Positions 6,803 through 15,075 of a stretch of 51,368 nt of DNA are shown piece by piece. The DNA lies in contig JAGVAV010000025.1 of NCBI GenBank assembly GCA_020060105.1, forward strand, positions 1 through 51,368, written 5' to 3'. Made by a program: the position numbers and the translations under genes. The DNA comes from Candidatus Woesebacteria bacterium (GTDB lineage: Bacteria; Patescibacteriota; Microgenomatia; Woykebacterales; 2-01-FULL-43-14). Every line of letters starts with the position of its first letter. Positions within the stretch are counted from its first letter, which is position 1. A model generated the notes under the pieces. The model saw only the letters and a list, made by a program, of their open reading frames with translations, was not told the origin of the DNA and ran no database searches.

Positions 6803-7927
6803 TTAGTCTCCTGGAGGAGGAAGTGTTACTCCTTCCGGTTCAAAGATGACTTTTCTCTCGCCTTCTTCCACTCGACCTAACTCTATTAGGTCGTACCCGA
6901 CCCGTTGGCCGACTTCGATTGTTCTTGCCACTTCACTTTTGGGGATAAAGATGTAGTATCCGATTCCCCAGTTGAAAGTTGTGAGGCAATCTTTCAGTGA
7001 TACACCCAATTCTCTCAAGTGCTGGAAAAGAAAAGGGACTTCTTTTACCCAAGTATGAACCCGGTACTGGTAAGGCCTTTCATCGAAAGCGATTTTGCTC
7101 ACCCCAGAACCAGTACCTGGCAACAGAGCGTGAATGTCGACTTCTTCTTCCAGTAAAGCCTCGACTAAGGCAACATAAGAACGGGTGGCGATAAGTGCTT
7201 CCTCACCGAGCATTTTACCGTTTGGTAACCTGGTCATGAATTGGTCCGGAAGAGTAAGAGCTCTTTTGATGACCAGTGAAATTCCGTTAGCATGGATACC
7301 ACTAGACGGAGCACCGATGATGATATCTCCGGCTATCAAGCGCCGTCCAGTAATTAATCGGCTACTTGGGTTAATAATGCCGGTAACGCAGCCACTAAGC
7401 GATGGGGCGCTTTTCACTGGTTCAGCTGCTTTGATTAGGTAGCGTAAGGATGGTGACTCACCTGCTGGTAAAGCAACTCCGATTAGCTGGCAGACCTTGA
7501 AGAAGCTTTCTGCAAGATCTTCAGCCCGCTGTTTATCTAGGAACCACTCGCTATCTCCGGCGGCTACTTCGTCGGTATAAATCACTGGCAAGGCGCCTTG
7601 GGCGATTACGTCGTTTGCCGCCATTAACACCGTATCCCATCCAATGTCTTCATAAAAAGTGCGTCCCATTCCCGAGTTTTGGTACATCCATTCGGCAATC
7701 CAGTTTTTGTTGCCAAGACCCTCCTGAGTGTTGACGAACATTGGCTGTATGCTACCAAGGTAGTAGTAGACGGCTCCATGGGCGTGTATTGAGTCGGTGT
7801 TGACGAAAACCTGTCGACGATTTGGAAACGAGAGTGTTCTCTTACCGACTGCAATCATTGCCCTTTTGAAAGGCTCAATTTGGCTATAATCCACACCCGC
7901 TTGAGCGTATTCGCCCTGAGTAGTCAA
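6803..7927 (-). CDS. AIR synthase (PurM)-like protein, divergent
   Basis: 374 aa, full length for the PurM/AIRS superfamily, which makes aminoimidazole ribotide from FGAM with ATP. It shares YAQAGVDYSQIEPFKR at the start, GDIIIGAPSSGIHANG in the middle and TFNWGIGYYI near the end. Several nucleotide-site motifs differ from classical PurM: GTDGVGTKL is here TQEGLGNKN, GGET is AGES, and TGGG is replaced by GTGSG. So it may have a changed substrate. The start is TTG 7927 with GGAGG at 7936-7940, spacer 8. No other purine gene is nearby. The promoter carries an AAATGCA/TGCATTT inverted repeat over its -35 box. Confidence 0.8.
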   Translation of the reverse strand: MTTQGEYAQAGVDYSQIEPFKRAMIAVGKRTLSFPNRRQVFVNTDSIHAHGAVYYYLGSIQPMFVNTQEGLGNKNWIAEWMYQNSGMGRTFYEDIGWDTVLMAANDVIAQGALPVIYTDEVAAGDSEWFLDKQRAEDLAESFFKVCQLIGVALPAGESPSLRYLIKAAEPVKSAPSLSGCVTGIINPSSRLITGRRLIAGDIIIGAPSSGIHANGISLVIKRALTLPDQFMTRLPNGKMLGEEALIATRSYVALVEALLEEEVDIHALLPGTGSGVSKIAFDERPYQYRVHTWVKEVPFLFQHLRELGVSLKDCLTTFNWGIGYYIFIPKSEVARTIEVGQRVGYDLIELGRVEEGERKVIFEPEGVTLPPPGD

Positions 7928-7975
7928 TCTCCAATCCTCCTATTTATTTTTTGAGTGCGTGACCCATTAAAGTAA

Positions 7976-8017
7976 ATTATAACTGACAAGCTTAAGAAAA
8001 TGCAAAAAACTGCATTT
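7976..8017 (-). promoter_or_regulatory. Promoter with possible operator
   Basis: On the minus strand TTGCAT (8005-8000), 18 nt, TATAAT (7981-7976). The -35 lies within the inverted repeat AAATGCA-n6-TGCATTT (7998-8017), a plausible repressor site. Confidence 0.55.
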
Positions 8018-8086
8018 CGCTAATGGTATGCACCTCTTTAACACCCGGTGTTTAAATGAGTGCTTGAATGAAAATAGACAGAACAT

Positions 8087-8125
8087 AAAGAAAAGAGGCC
8101 GTTTCCTTTTTTAGGGCGTGCCTCT
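8087..8125 (-). terminator. Terminator cassette A
   Basis: On the minus strand AGAGGC ... GCCTCT with an A/G-rich loop, then TTTTCTTT. The whole unit is almost identical to 10115-10154, which ends another gene. Confidence 0.75.
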
Positions 8126-8142
8126 AGCAATCTTTCTCAACT

Positions 8143-8436
8143 TTAACTAAACCACCGGCCCGTTTCCTTAAAGATTGCGTCGTTTAGTTCTTTGGTTAGC
8201 TGTTCATTTAGTTTCTTTGGGTTATTGCGGCTATAAACTTCGGCGATATGGGTTGGGGAGACAACTGTGACTATACGCCCGATTTCCCCTTCTTTGGTCT
8301 TACAATCGAAATGCTTACCGTCATACCATGCGATCGAGAATCCAACAATGTCACGTAAGTCTATTTCCGTCCCATATTTCTCGCAAAACTTGGCAAGGAT
8401 CTTAACTGCTGTTGCTACTTTATTTGCAGAAGCCAT
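8143..8436 (-). CDS. Hypothetical protein, 97 aa
   Basis: Small soluble protein with no recognised family. The N-terminal half is helical (KVATAVKILAKFCEKYGTEI) and the middle looks beta (GFSIAWYDGKHFDCKTKEGE). The start ATG 8436 has an excellent AAGGAGGAGA. A consensus promoter (TTGACA-17-TAGAAT) and its own terminator frame it as an autonomous unit. Structure and expression signals say real gene; function unknown. Confidence 0.72.
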   Translation of the reverse strand: MASANKVATAVKILAKFCEKYGTEIDLRDIVGFSIAWYDGKHFDCKTKEGEIGRIVTVVSPTHIAEVYSRNNPKKLNEQLTKELNDAIFKETGRWFS

Positions 8437-8463
8437 TAATCTCCTCCTTCTTAGATTTGGAGA

Positions 8464-8492
8464 ATTCTATCAAGTACATCGTTAACTGTCAA
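8464..8492 (-). promoter_or_regulatory. Promoter of the 8143-8436 gene
   Basis: On the minus strand TTGACA (8492-8487), 17 nt, TAGAAT (8469-8464). Confidence 0.75.
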
Positions 8493-8531
8493 CTTGATGT
8501 AAGCAACCAAGATTCCTTAAGAAGTTTGAGC

Positions 8532-8565
8532 GTGTTTAATCCCGGGTCAAACACCCCTGGGGTGT
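8532..8565. promoter_or_regulatory. Overlapping, mutually exclusive palindromes
   Basis: GTGTTT (8532-8537) pairs with AAACAC (8549-8554) around CCCGGG, while ACACCCC (8551-8557) pairs with GGGGTGT (8559-8565). The two stems share ACAC, so only one can form. Located just after the inositol-monophosphatase-like gene (minus strand), where it may act as its terminator. Confidence 0.4.
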
Positions 8566-8620
8566 CTAGCTATTGGCACCGCCAAGTTGTACAAGGCATA
8601 CAATTTAAAACTGTCTGTTA

Positions 8621-9442
8621 CTATCTATCTTGTTTATGGATTATCGTTTGCAACTGTTGATGAAGTTGAGGAGAACTAATGCAACAGGTAAAATTTTGAT
8701 CAACTTTTTTAAGGGGATCAGAATAATCTATGGGTTTACCGAAAAAATCTGTGTAAATTCCTCCAGCCTCTTCAATGATTACTTGTAGTCCGGCATTATC
8801 CCAGATTCTGCTCGTTTGGTTAAGGTAAGCTCCATACTTACCTTTAGCGACCATAATGATATCGAAAACGCTATTACTAGACCTAAGGTTTCTTATCTCA
8901 AGAATTATATCTGCTAATTTAGAACATTCTTTATAAGTCATAGAGGGATTTTCTTGATGCCCGTCGATGCCGTAAGCAACTAACGTTTTTAATAAGTTTT
9001 TCTCCTCAGTAACTTTTAACTTTTGGTTGCTGCAAAAGGCTCCATTTCCATTGCTCGCGACAATAATTTCTTTGAAAAAAGGTAAGGAGGCTCCCCCGAC
9101 AATTGGGGTGTCGTTTTTTATTAATCCAATAATAATGCCATAAGTTGGAACCCCATTTGCAAAATTACTGGTTCCGTCAATCGGGTCAACCACCCATGTA
9201 TAGCTTGACTTATTATCAATTATTCCTGCCTCTTCGTCGATGATGTTATGATCTGGAAATTTTTTTTTGATTTTACCAACAATGAGTCTTCCGATTTCCT
9301 GATCAGTTTTAGTTAGCACTTGATTATTATCGCCTAGTTTGATGGTAACATCAGACACGAGCCCAAAGTTAGCCGTAGCAGTTTCGGAGGCTGCCGCTAG
9401 TGTTTCAGTGATAAAATTTTTAAATACATTTAAAGCACTCAT
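8621..9442 (-). CDS. Inositol monophosphatase family protein
   Basis: 273 aa, usual length for this Mg2+/Li+-sensitive phosphatase family (inositol-1-phosphatase, CysQ, FBPase-like). Metal ligands are visible: Glu70/Glu71 (DEEAG), WVVDPIDGTSNF with Asp86, Asp89 and Thr91, and RIWDNAG near residue 217. The physiological substrate cannot be told from sequence. The promoter TTGAAT-18-TATAAT ends only 9 nt before ATG 9442 and there is no ribosome site, so the mRNA should be leaderless. The gene is AT-rich relative to its neighbours. Confidence 0.9.
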   Translation of the reverse strand: MSALNVFKNFITETLAAASETATANFGLVSDVTIKLGDNNQVLTKTDQEIGRLIVGKIKKKFPDHNIIDEEAGIIDNKSSYTWVVDPIDGTSNFANGVPTYGIIIGLIKNDTPIVGGASLPFFKEIIVASNGNGAFCSNQKLKVTEEKNLLKTLVAYGIDGHQENPSMTYKECSKLADIILEIRNLRSSNSVFDIIMVAKGKYGAYLNQTSRIWDNAGLQVIIEEAGGIYTDFFGKPIDYSDPLKKVDQNFTCCISSPQLHQQLQTIIHKQDR

Positions 9443-9451
9443 CTAGAGACA

Positions 9452-9481
9452 ATTATAATATAATTTCTGTTGCTGATTCAA
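9452..9481 (-). promoter_or_regulatory. Promoter giving a leaderless mRNA
   Basis: On the minus strand TTGAAT (9481-9476), 18 nt, TATAAT (9457-9452), then 9 nt to the ATG at 9442. Confidence 0.7.
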
Positions 9482-9649
9482 ATGCTCAATTAAGGTGTTC
9501 CAATTCCTAGTCAGCTAGAAAGCTACCTAGAGATTCTGAGAAGTAGGATCCTCCGTATCACCAGGAATGAAATAATTGGTTACAAAAATTCTAACTTCCG
9601 TTGCATACTTTTTTGATAGGTCTCTAACAAGGAGCTTGGGGGGGGTATT

Positions 9650-9685
9650 AAAAGAAAACCGCCAAGGCATTACTGCAATGGCGGT
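9650..9685 (-). terminator. Terminator of the 9698-10015 gene
   Basis: On the minus strand ACCGCCATT pairs with AATGCCttGGCGGT, followed by TTTCTTTT. Confidence 0.75.
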
Positions 9686-9697
9686 AAAGGTGGAATC

Positions 9698-10015
9698 TTA
9701 GGCCTTTCCAAAAGATTCATACTTGACAACTATCGGAAAGCCATTTGGGTTGCCGATCGGGTAGATAAGCCTTTCTTTTTCTGGGTCTTCCCGAGGATCA
9801 AAGTACGGCCATACTTTCTCAGCCTCTCCAATCCTTTGCGCGGTCGATCGATGTCCTTCCCAGCCATCTTTTTCAGGAAATCCCGAAACCACCGTTCGGA
9901 GGCTGTCCGCGGACGCCTCCTCCTCAGTATCCGCCCTAGTAAAACCTACCTTCAGGATAACGTCTTTGCCACGAAAGGCCGTGTAGGAAAAAGCGTATAG
10001 GGATTTCCCATGCAT
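9698..10015 (-). CDS. Hypothetical protein, 105 aa
   Basis: Soluble orphan, rich in charged residues, with beta-like ends (LYAFSYTAF; FPIVVKYESF). The ATG at 10015 has AGGAGGAGA upstream. Promoter TTGACA-17-TATAGT and an individual terminator give the same one-gene architecture as the other small orphans here. No family recognised. Confidence 0.7.
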   Translation of the reverse strand: MHGKSLYAFSYTAFRGKDVILKVGFTRADTEEEASADSLRTVVSGFPEKDGWEGHRSTAQRIGEAEKVWPYFDPREDPEKERLIYPIGNPNGFPIVVKYESFGKA

Positions 10016-10044
10016 TATGATCTCCTCCTATTTTGATGAGAGGA

Positions 10045-10073
10045 ACTATAGCAAAATAAAAGTGATATGTCAA
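10045..10073 (-). promoter_or_regulatory. Promoter of the 9698-10015 gene
   Basis: On the minus strand TTGACA (10073-10068), 17 nt, TATAGT (10050-10045). Confidence 0.75.
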
Positions 10074-10114
10074 CCATAAAACTGGTTGAAAATATAATCA
10101 ATATCGGTCAAGTA

Positions 10115-10154
10115 AGAAAAAAGAGGCCGTTTCCTTTTTTTAGGGCGTGCCTCT
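10115..10154 (-). terminator. Terminator cassette B
   Basis: Near-identical copy of 8087-8125 (one extra T and two extra A). It ends the M50 protease gene. Confidence 0.75.
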
Positions 10155-10174
10155 TCAAACTTGCGAGGGTCCTG

Positions 10175-10840
10175 TCAATCCGGGCAGGGGTGATAATTGG
10201 GCGAGCTTGGAATGCTGGAGGTGAAAATCCAAACATCATCAAGAATCGCGTAAAGGGACAGGACGATGATAAGTGTTAGGCCGATCATGTTTATGATCTC
10301 CTCATACCGAAGAATCCATTGGCCTAGGATTCCCTCTAAGAAGGCCAGTGCCATTCTTCCCCCGTCTAACAGTGGAACCGGAAGAAGGTTAATAACCCCG
10401 ACTATAATGCTGAGAAAGACCACTATTCCCAAAACCCCAGAGATCCCTCCGAATCTGAGGGATTCTTCACTTATTCTAGCAAAGGCACCCCAAGAGGTTT
10501 CGTTGCAGCCTTGGTCAAGGTTGATAGAATTAGGCAAAGAGGCAAAGAATAAGTAAAGAAATACCCCTCCGCCAATGTTTACCAAAGGACCTGAAAAAGC
10601 CACAAGGGCTTTTTTCCACCATTGACAGTTGTCCAGATCCGCTATTACTGTTCCGCCAATCAAAAGAATCGGGCCAAAAGCCAAAATTAGACCCTTTATC
10701 CTTGTCCGATAAATTATCGGAAAGCCTACAAATAAGCTTTTAACCCTCAGTCCAAGGGCAAATCCGGTAAAAGCGTGAGCCAATTCATGAACGAAAATAA
10801 TGGTGAAAACAGCCAGGAAAAGGATAATCCATCCGACCAT
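10175..10840 (-). CDS. M50 family membrane metalloprotease
   Basis: 221-aa polytopic membrane protein of the site-2 protease class. The zinc site is HELAH (His18, Glu19, His22) in the first helix, and the third ligand motif is NLLPVPLLDGGRM with Asp159. There is no PDZ domain, so it resembles the short SpoIVFB/Rip-like proteases that cut regulatory or secreted proteins inside the membrane. Promoter TTGACT-17-TAAAAT; ATG 10840 with an AGGAGAG upstream. The substrate is unknown. Confidence 0.9.
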   Translation of the reverse strand: MVGWIILFLAVFTIIFVHELAHAFTGFALGLRVKSLFVGFPIIYRTRIKGLILAFGPILLIGGTVIADLDNCQWWKKALVAFSGPLVNIGGGVFLYLFFASLPNSINLDQGCNETSWGAFARISEESLRFGGISGVLGIVVFLSIIVGVINLLPVPLLDGGRMALAFLEGILGQWILRYEEIINMIGLTLIIVLSLYAILDDVWIFTSSIPSSPNYHPCPD

Positions 10841-10892
10841 CTTAAGCTCTCTCCTTCGGCTTTGATCTCTAACGTTTATTCGCTAGTCGTTT

Positions 10893-10921
10893 ATTTTATC
10901 AGTCGCCTGATTTTAAGTCAA
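10893..10921 (-). promoter_or_regulatory. Promoter of the M50 protease gene
   Basis: On the minus strand TTGACT (10921-10916), 17 nt, TAAAAT (10898-10893). Confidence 0.75.
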
Positions 10922-10943
10922 CTAACCTAACAAAACTTGTTTA

Positions 10944-11600
10944 TCATTCCTTTTTGCGCCTGGCTCTCGAAAACAGGTAAAAAACGGCGGCTAACAGAAG
11001 GGTAGCCAAAAAAATTAGCACGATATTGTTGAGACTAGCGGCAACCGCTCCTGTTGCCGCAAACAAAAAAGCCTCCGGTAAAGATCCAAGCGAAGCGGCT
11101 ACTAAGGACCTTTTAAGAGGTATCGAAGAAAAACCCGCCGTCACGGCCATTGTCTCCGAAAGTATTGGAAGAGGTCTCGTAAGAACTATGGCCAATACTC
11201 CCCATTTTTCCAGTAGTGAGTTTGCCTTAGCCATTTCTTTTTCCGAAATAAACCTTTTAGCATAAGGAAGGGCTTTCGTTCCCAGATAGTACCCAAAAAA
11301 GAAGGCACTTGTCCGGCCAACTAATGAGAGTAATGTCCCTAAGAAGATCCCAAAAAGCGCTCCATTAGCTACCATGATAAAGCTGGAGGGAACTGGCAAA
11401 AGCACATCTAAAATCAAGATGATAATCCCACCGAGGGCGGTAATGATTCCTGGCGCGTTTAGGAAAGGACTGGGATCAGACAAAACCGGTATTTTCAGTC
11501 CTTCCACAATGAGGTAAAGAACAAGAAAAACAGATGAAATTAAGGTAATGGCTAACCAGTATCGTTTTGTGGCCATTTTTACTCTTTGTTTAACTTTCAC
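10944..11600 (-). CDS. DedA/TVP38-type VTT domain membrane protein
   Basis: 218 aa with five to six hydrophobic segments. The VTT (SNARE-associated) signature is visible: LLPVPSSFIMVANGALFG, then GTLLSLVGRTSAFFFGYYLG and the second half LTRPLPILSETMAVTAGFSS. DedA proteins are lipid or polyprenyl-phosphate transporters, which would suit the many polyprenyl-dependent glycosyltransferases nearby. The start is GTG 11600 or ATG 11576; neither has a clear ribosome site. Basic C-terminus (RARRKKE). Confidence 0.85.
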   Translation of the reverse strand: MKVKQRVKMATKRYWLAITLISSVFLVLYLIVEGLKIPVLSDPSPFLNAPGIITALGGIIILILDVLLPVPSSFIMVANGALFGIFLGTLLSLVGRTSAFFFGYYLGTKALPYAKRFISEKEMAKANSLLEKWGVLAIVLTRPLPILSETMAVTAGFSSIPLKRSLVAASLGSLPEAFLFAATGAVAASLNNIVLIFLATLLLAAVFYLFSRARRKKE

Positions 11601-11788
11601 TTATCGTTAAGCAGCCTAATCCACAGGCATTAATCTTCTAAGGAAGTGTAACTATAAACAATTTCAAAATCACTAAGCGTCTTTAGGCTTGCTTTTTTAT
11701 TGTTTCAAATAAACCTCTGTCTGTGTCTTTACAATAACAGCTGCCTGATCTAACATAGCAGCCATATCAGGGTAAGGAGGTGAAAATT

Positions 11789-11995
11789 ATGACAACTTGG
11801 TTCTTATCTTCCTTCGATATTGTCATGCTCATTATCTTGATCATTGGCGGAATAAACTGGGGTCTCGTGGGCCTGTTTAAGTTTGATCTTGTCGCGGCAA
11901 TCTTTGGCGAAATGTCCGCTCTGACGAGAATTATTTACGTCTTAGTTGGCGTGTCCGCCCTTTACCTGGCCCTAAAGTTGCTGGGGTTATTGTAA
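11789..11995 (+). CDS. DUF378 family small membrane protein
   Basis: 69-codon gene with two membrane helices. The DUF378 signature is clear: GGINWGLVGLFKFDLVAAIFG followed by RIIYVLVGVSALY. The ATG at 11789 is chosen over GTG 11780 because AAGGAGGTGA (a full anti-16S match) lies 8 nt before it and would overlap the earlier start. Function of the family is unknown; members are widespread in candidate-phylum genomes. Confidence 0.9.
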   Translation: MTTWFLSSFDIVMLIILIIGGINWGLVGLFKFDLVAAIFGEMSALTRIIYVLVGVSALYLALKLLGLL

Positions 11996-12052
11996 CGCGA
12001 AACGGAATACGCAAATCAAAAGGAGAAAGGGCTGCTACCAAATTGAAACAAC

Positions 12053-13768
12053 TCATTTCCTAACTTGCCTAATCTCCGTCCGGTGCCCGTCGCTTTTAAA
12101 CTCTTCCACCAGAGAAGAGTTTTCATAAGCTTTTATCACCACTTCCAGGTTTGACCTAAAAGCGTCATCGCGCGATTGACTTGAAGAAAGAATATAATCC
12201 ACGTTTCGCCAATCGTTTTTAAGAGCTTTATCGTTAATAATGTATTCTTGAGATTTCCAGTAATCAAAGGCTTTCTCAAAGCTAGCGTTACTAATTGGAG
12301 TCTTACTCTGCAAATCTACAAAGGCGTAAGTGTCAGTAATGATAACGGAATTTTCGGGAACATTTTTCTTCAGCCACTCTATCGCTTTTACTTGGGTAAT
12401 GGTTTGATTTTGACGGTAAATAAAACTTTTGTCTTTATAAACATGACTTACTGCTAAAGCAACTACCACCCCAAAAAGGAAGGAAAAAGGCGGGTAGAAA
12501 GCAATTTTGCCCAGAGGGCTCTTTTTTAGCAGCTTCAGAACCGCGTAAACATTTACGGCGATAAGAACAGACAGAAGAGGAATAAGCGGAATAACGTAAA
12601 AGTCAAAAACTAACCCGCCCCTCATCAAATAAACCCAGTAAGAAACTGTTAGTAAGAAAAGGTACCGAATATTTTTGTTTCTCAGAGATAAAACACCGCT
12701 GGTAAAAGTGGCCGCCACCCCCAAAACAACGATCAACGGATCTTTGCCAAACCAGTTCATCGCCAAATTCCATTGGAAATCGCTCTCAGGTTCCCAAAAA
12801 TTACCTTTTCCTGGCCGGGATAGTTGCCAAATTATCGCCCCAATAAGGCTAACGTATTTATTCCCACCATACACCCCTTCCGGGAAAAACTCTCCTCTTG
12901 CCGCCGCGTAAATTATGTAAGGAGAAATAATTAAGACCACTAACAGGACCCATTTAAAAACAGCCCACCTTGTTTTGATCTTATCAGCTTGACTTTTAAT
13001 AAGGTAAATAAATGTCGGGAAAAAAAGAATGGCTGATTCTTTGGTCAACAACCCAGCCCCAAATAAAGCTGCACTGACAAATAAATATTTAGATTCCTTT
13101 ATTTGGCTAATCAATAAGTAAAAAGAGGCAAGAACCCAAGGCAACATCAGATTGTCTAAGAGCACCCGTCTTTGATAATAAATTCCTAGAGGGGTGAGGG
13201 AAAAGATAACCGAAGCGGTTAAACCAGCCCAGAAACTTTTTGTGACTCTTTTGGTAATCAAGTAAATAAGGATTGTCGAAACCAGATGAACAATAAACAT
13301 TAAAACCCGACCGGAATTAATGGAGGAGCCGAAAGTAAAAAAGCCGCCCGATAATAAAGTCCAAAGGGAAATGATCAACCAACCCAGAGGAGCATGATCA
13401 TACCAGTAGTTGTACGGAGCCAACTTTCCTTGAGTCAGAACCGACCATGCCTGGGAAATGTAAGCGCCCTCGTCATTATCATAGTAGGGGAATTGAAACA
13501 TGTTATAAGCGTGAGAAAATGCAGCAATAGACAAAACCCCTAAAATCAGCACTAACTCTGTTTTGTTTATTTTTGCAAAGTTTTTGAAGATTTTTCGGAA
13601 AGCGTTTTTAAGGGAAAAGATATTGTTAGATAACTGCTTTACTCTACTCATATTAATAATAATTTGCAAAATAAGATTTATTAAATATAATTTCTTAATT
13701 TTACTAACACAAGTAAGAGGCATCGAAAAAACAGACAGACAAATAACTTTCTTTTTGTTGATCGCCAT
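12053..13768 (-). CDS. GT-C (GT39/ArnT-like) membrane glycosyltransferase
   Basis: 571 aa, about a dozen membrane helices and a soluble C-terminal tail. The first extracytoplasmic loop carries YDNDEGAY, the Asp-Glu motif expected of polyprenyl-phosphate sugar transferases, and then DHAPLGW; SFWAGL and LLTKESAILFFP are also family-like. The enzyme should move a sugar from a polyprenyl carrier to a lipid, glycan or protein at the outer membrane face. The start is uncertain: the open frame reaches 13768, leaving 24 nt to the divergent gene, but ATG 13651 would leave room for promoters. First gene of the surface glycan island. Confidence 0.82.
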   Translation of the reverse strand: MAINKKKVICLSVFSMPLTCVSKIKKLYLINLILQIIINMSRVKQLSNNIFSLKNAFRKIFKNFAKINKTELVLILGVLSIAAFSHAYNMFQFPYYDNDEGAYISQAWSVLTQGKLAPYNYWYDHAPLGWLIISLWTLLSGGFFTFGSSINSGRVLMFIVHLVSTILIYLITKRVTKSFWAGLTASVIFSLTPLGIYYQRRVLLDNLMLPWVLASFYLLISQIKESKYLFVSAALFGAGLLTKESAILFFPTFIYLIKSQADKIKTRWAVFKWVLLVVLIISPYIIYAAARGEFFPEGVYGGNKYVSLIGAIIWQLSRPGKGNFWEPESDFQWNLAMNWFGKDPLIVVLGVAATFTSGVLSLRNKNIRYLFLLTVSYWVYLMRGGLVFDFYVIPLIPLLSVLIAVNVYAVLKLLKKSPLGKIAFYPPFSFLFGVVVALAVSHVYKDKSFIYRQNQTITQVKAIEWLKKNVPENSVIITDTYAFVDLQSKTPISNASFEKAFDYWKSQEYIINDKALKNDWRNVDYILSSSQSRDDAFRSNLEVVIKAYENSSLVEEFKSDGHRTEIRQVRK

Positions 13769-13792
13769 AGCTTCCTATGTTAGCTTTACTCC

Positions 13793-15064
13793 ATGAGTGT
13801 CTCGTTCTCAACTCAGCCAACTAGTATAAAGACGAAAATCAGCCGAGTTTTATTTCCCATATTTTTTCTTTTCGCAACCGCGACGGCCATCGCCAGTTTT
13901 TTTATTACTTTTAACTTTACTGACCAAATCAACTGGACAGCTCCCGCCGCTCTTTCTCCTAAAATTTATACGGATAAATTAGAGGAAGATTGGACAACTT
14001 GGTCTTGGGGAAGCGAGATAAACTTTACGAACATTACCCGTTCTTATTCTGGAAATAGCTCCATCAGCTTTAAAATCACCTCTCCTTCGGGAGGTTTATA
14101 TCTGCACTCTGCTAAAGGCCTTGATACTTCAGAATTCAAAAGCTTAAAATTTGCAGCCTTAGCCGGCAAGGAAAATCAACGCTTTCGTGTTGCCCTTTAT
14201 GATAAAAACAACGATCCGCTCCAAAGTCCGGTTTTTCTGACTAGTTATGGCGGCAATCCTATAGCCAGCGCCTGGAAAATATATCAAATTCCTCTTAAAG
14301 ACTTAAACGCCCAAGAAAAATTAGTGAGGGGGATCTTAATTCAGGACGCTGAAGGGCCTAAAGAATCTCTCCTTTACGTGGACGATATAGAGTTAACCAA
14401 GGACGAAGTTGCCCAACCATCAAAAACGTCCGTTAGTTCGGATAAATTTCTCACGCTTGATCCTAAATCAAGTCTGCCTTCCGAAGAAGAATGCCTAAAG
14501 AGAGTTCGACGTTCTGAGTGGGAAATCCGACCAGAGAATAAAGAAGCGAATCAAAATATCCCCTCCAATCTTAACCTTCCTGACTGGAATGGAGTTGACG
14601 AGAGAGCAAACAGTCAAATCAAATCCCGAATTAGCGGCAACTTTACCGGAACCACTGACGAAATCCTGCAATGGGGAGCCTGTAAATGGGGATTTGACGA
14701 AGACACGGTCAGAGCGGTGGCCGTTATTGAAAGTTGGTGGCGGCAAGCCGACGTGGGAGATAAGGGGAAGACTTTTGGTATCATGCAGGTCAAAAGCGAC
14801 AGCCACATAGGAACCTTTCCTTTTTCCAGAGACAGCACCGCCTTTAACGTTGATTTCGCTTTAGCCTGGCGGAGAGCTTGTTACGAAGGCTATATTGGCT
14901 CTTTAGGCGAAGACCCCGCCTATCGAGAAGGAGACGAGTGGGGCTGCATTGGAGCTTGGTTTTCGGGCGCCTGGCGTGACGAGGGGGCCGAGGTATATAT
15001 CAGCCGAACCAAAGATTTTTACGATAACAAGAAGTGGTTACAACCAGATTTTGAGTACTACTAA
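13793..15064 (+). CDS. Secreted lysozyme-fold (SLT-like) protein with beta-sandwich module
   Basis: 423 aa. One N-terminal membrane anchor (about 18-42) is followed by a beta-rich carbohydrate-binding-like domain (about 60-205, ending SLLYVDDIELTKDE as in CIA30/CBM-type folds), a short linker and a lysozyme-fold domain (about 225-423). AVAVIESWW places the likely catalytic Glu at 313, followed by FGIMQV, the usual transglycosylase layout. The last 190 residues are closely related to 19662-20729, with a block of about 95 percent nucleotide identity. It may cleave peptidoglycan for wall remodelling or secretion. The next gene begins 11 nt later, so the two are probably co-transcribed. Confidence 0.8.
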   Translation: MSVSFSTQPTSIKTKISRVLFPIFFLFATATAIASFFITFNFTDQINWTAPAALSPKIYTDKLEEDWTTWSWGSEINFTNITRSYSGNSSISFKITSPSGGLYLHSAKGLDTSEFKSLKFAALAGKENQRFRVALYDKNNDPLQSPVFLTSYGGNPIASAWKIYQIPLKDLNAQEKLVRGILIQDAEGPKESLLYVDDIELTKDEVAQPSKTSVSSDKFLTLDPKSSLPSEEECLKRVRRSEWEIRPENKEANQNIPSNLNLPDWNGVDERANSQIKSRISGNFTGTTDEILQWGACKWGFDEDTVRAVAVIESWWRQADVGDKGKTFGIMQVKSDSHIGTFPFSRDSTAFNVDFALAWRRACYEGYIGSLGEDPAYREGDEWGCIGAWFSGAWRDEGAEVYISRTKDFYDNKKWLQPDFEYY

Positions 15065-15075
15065 TCTAAACAGTT

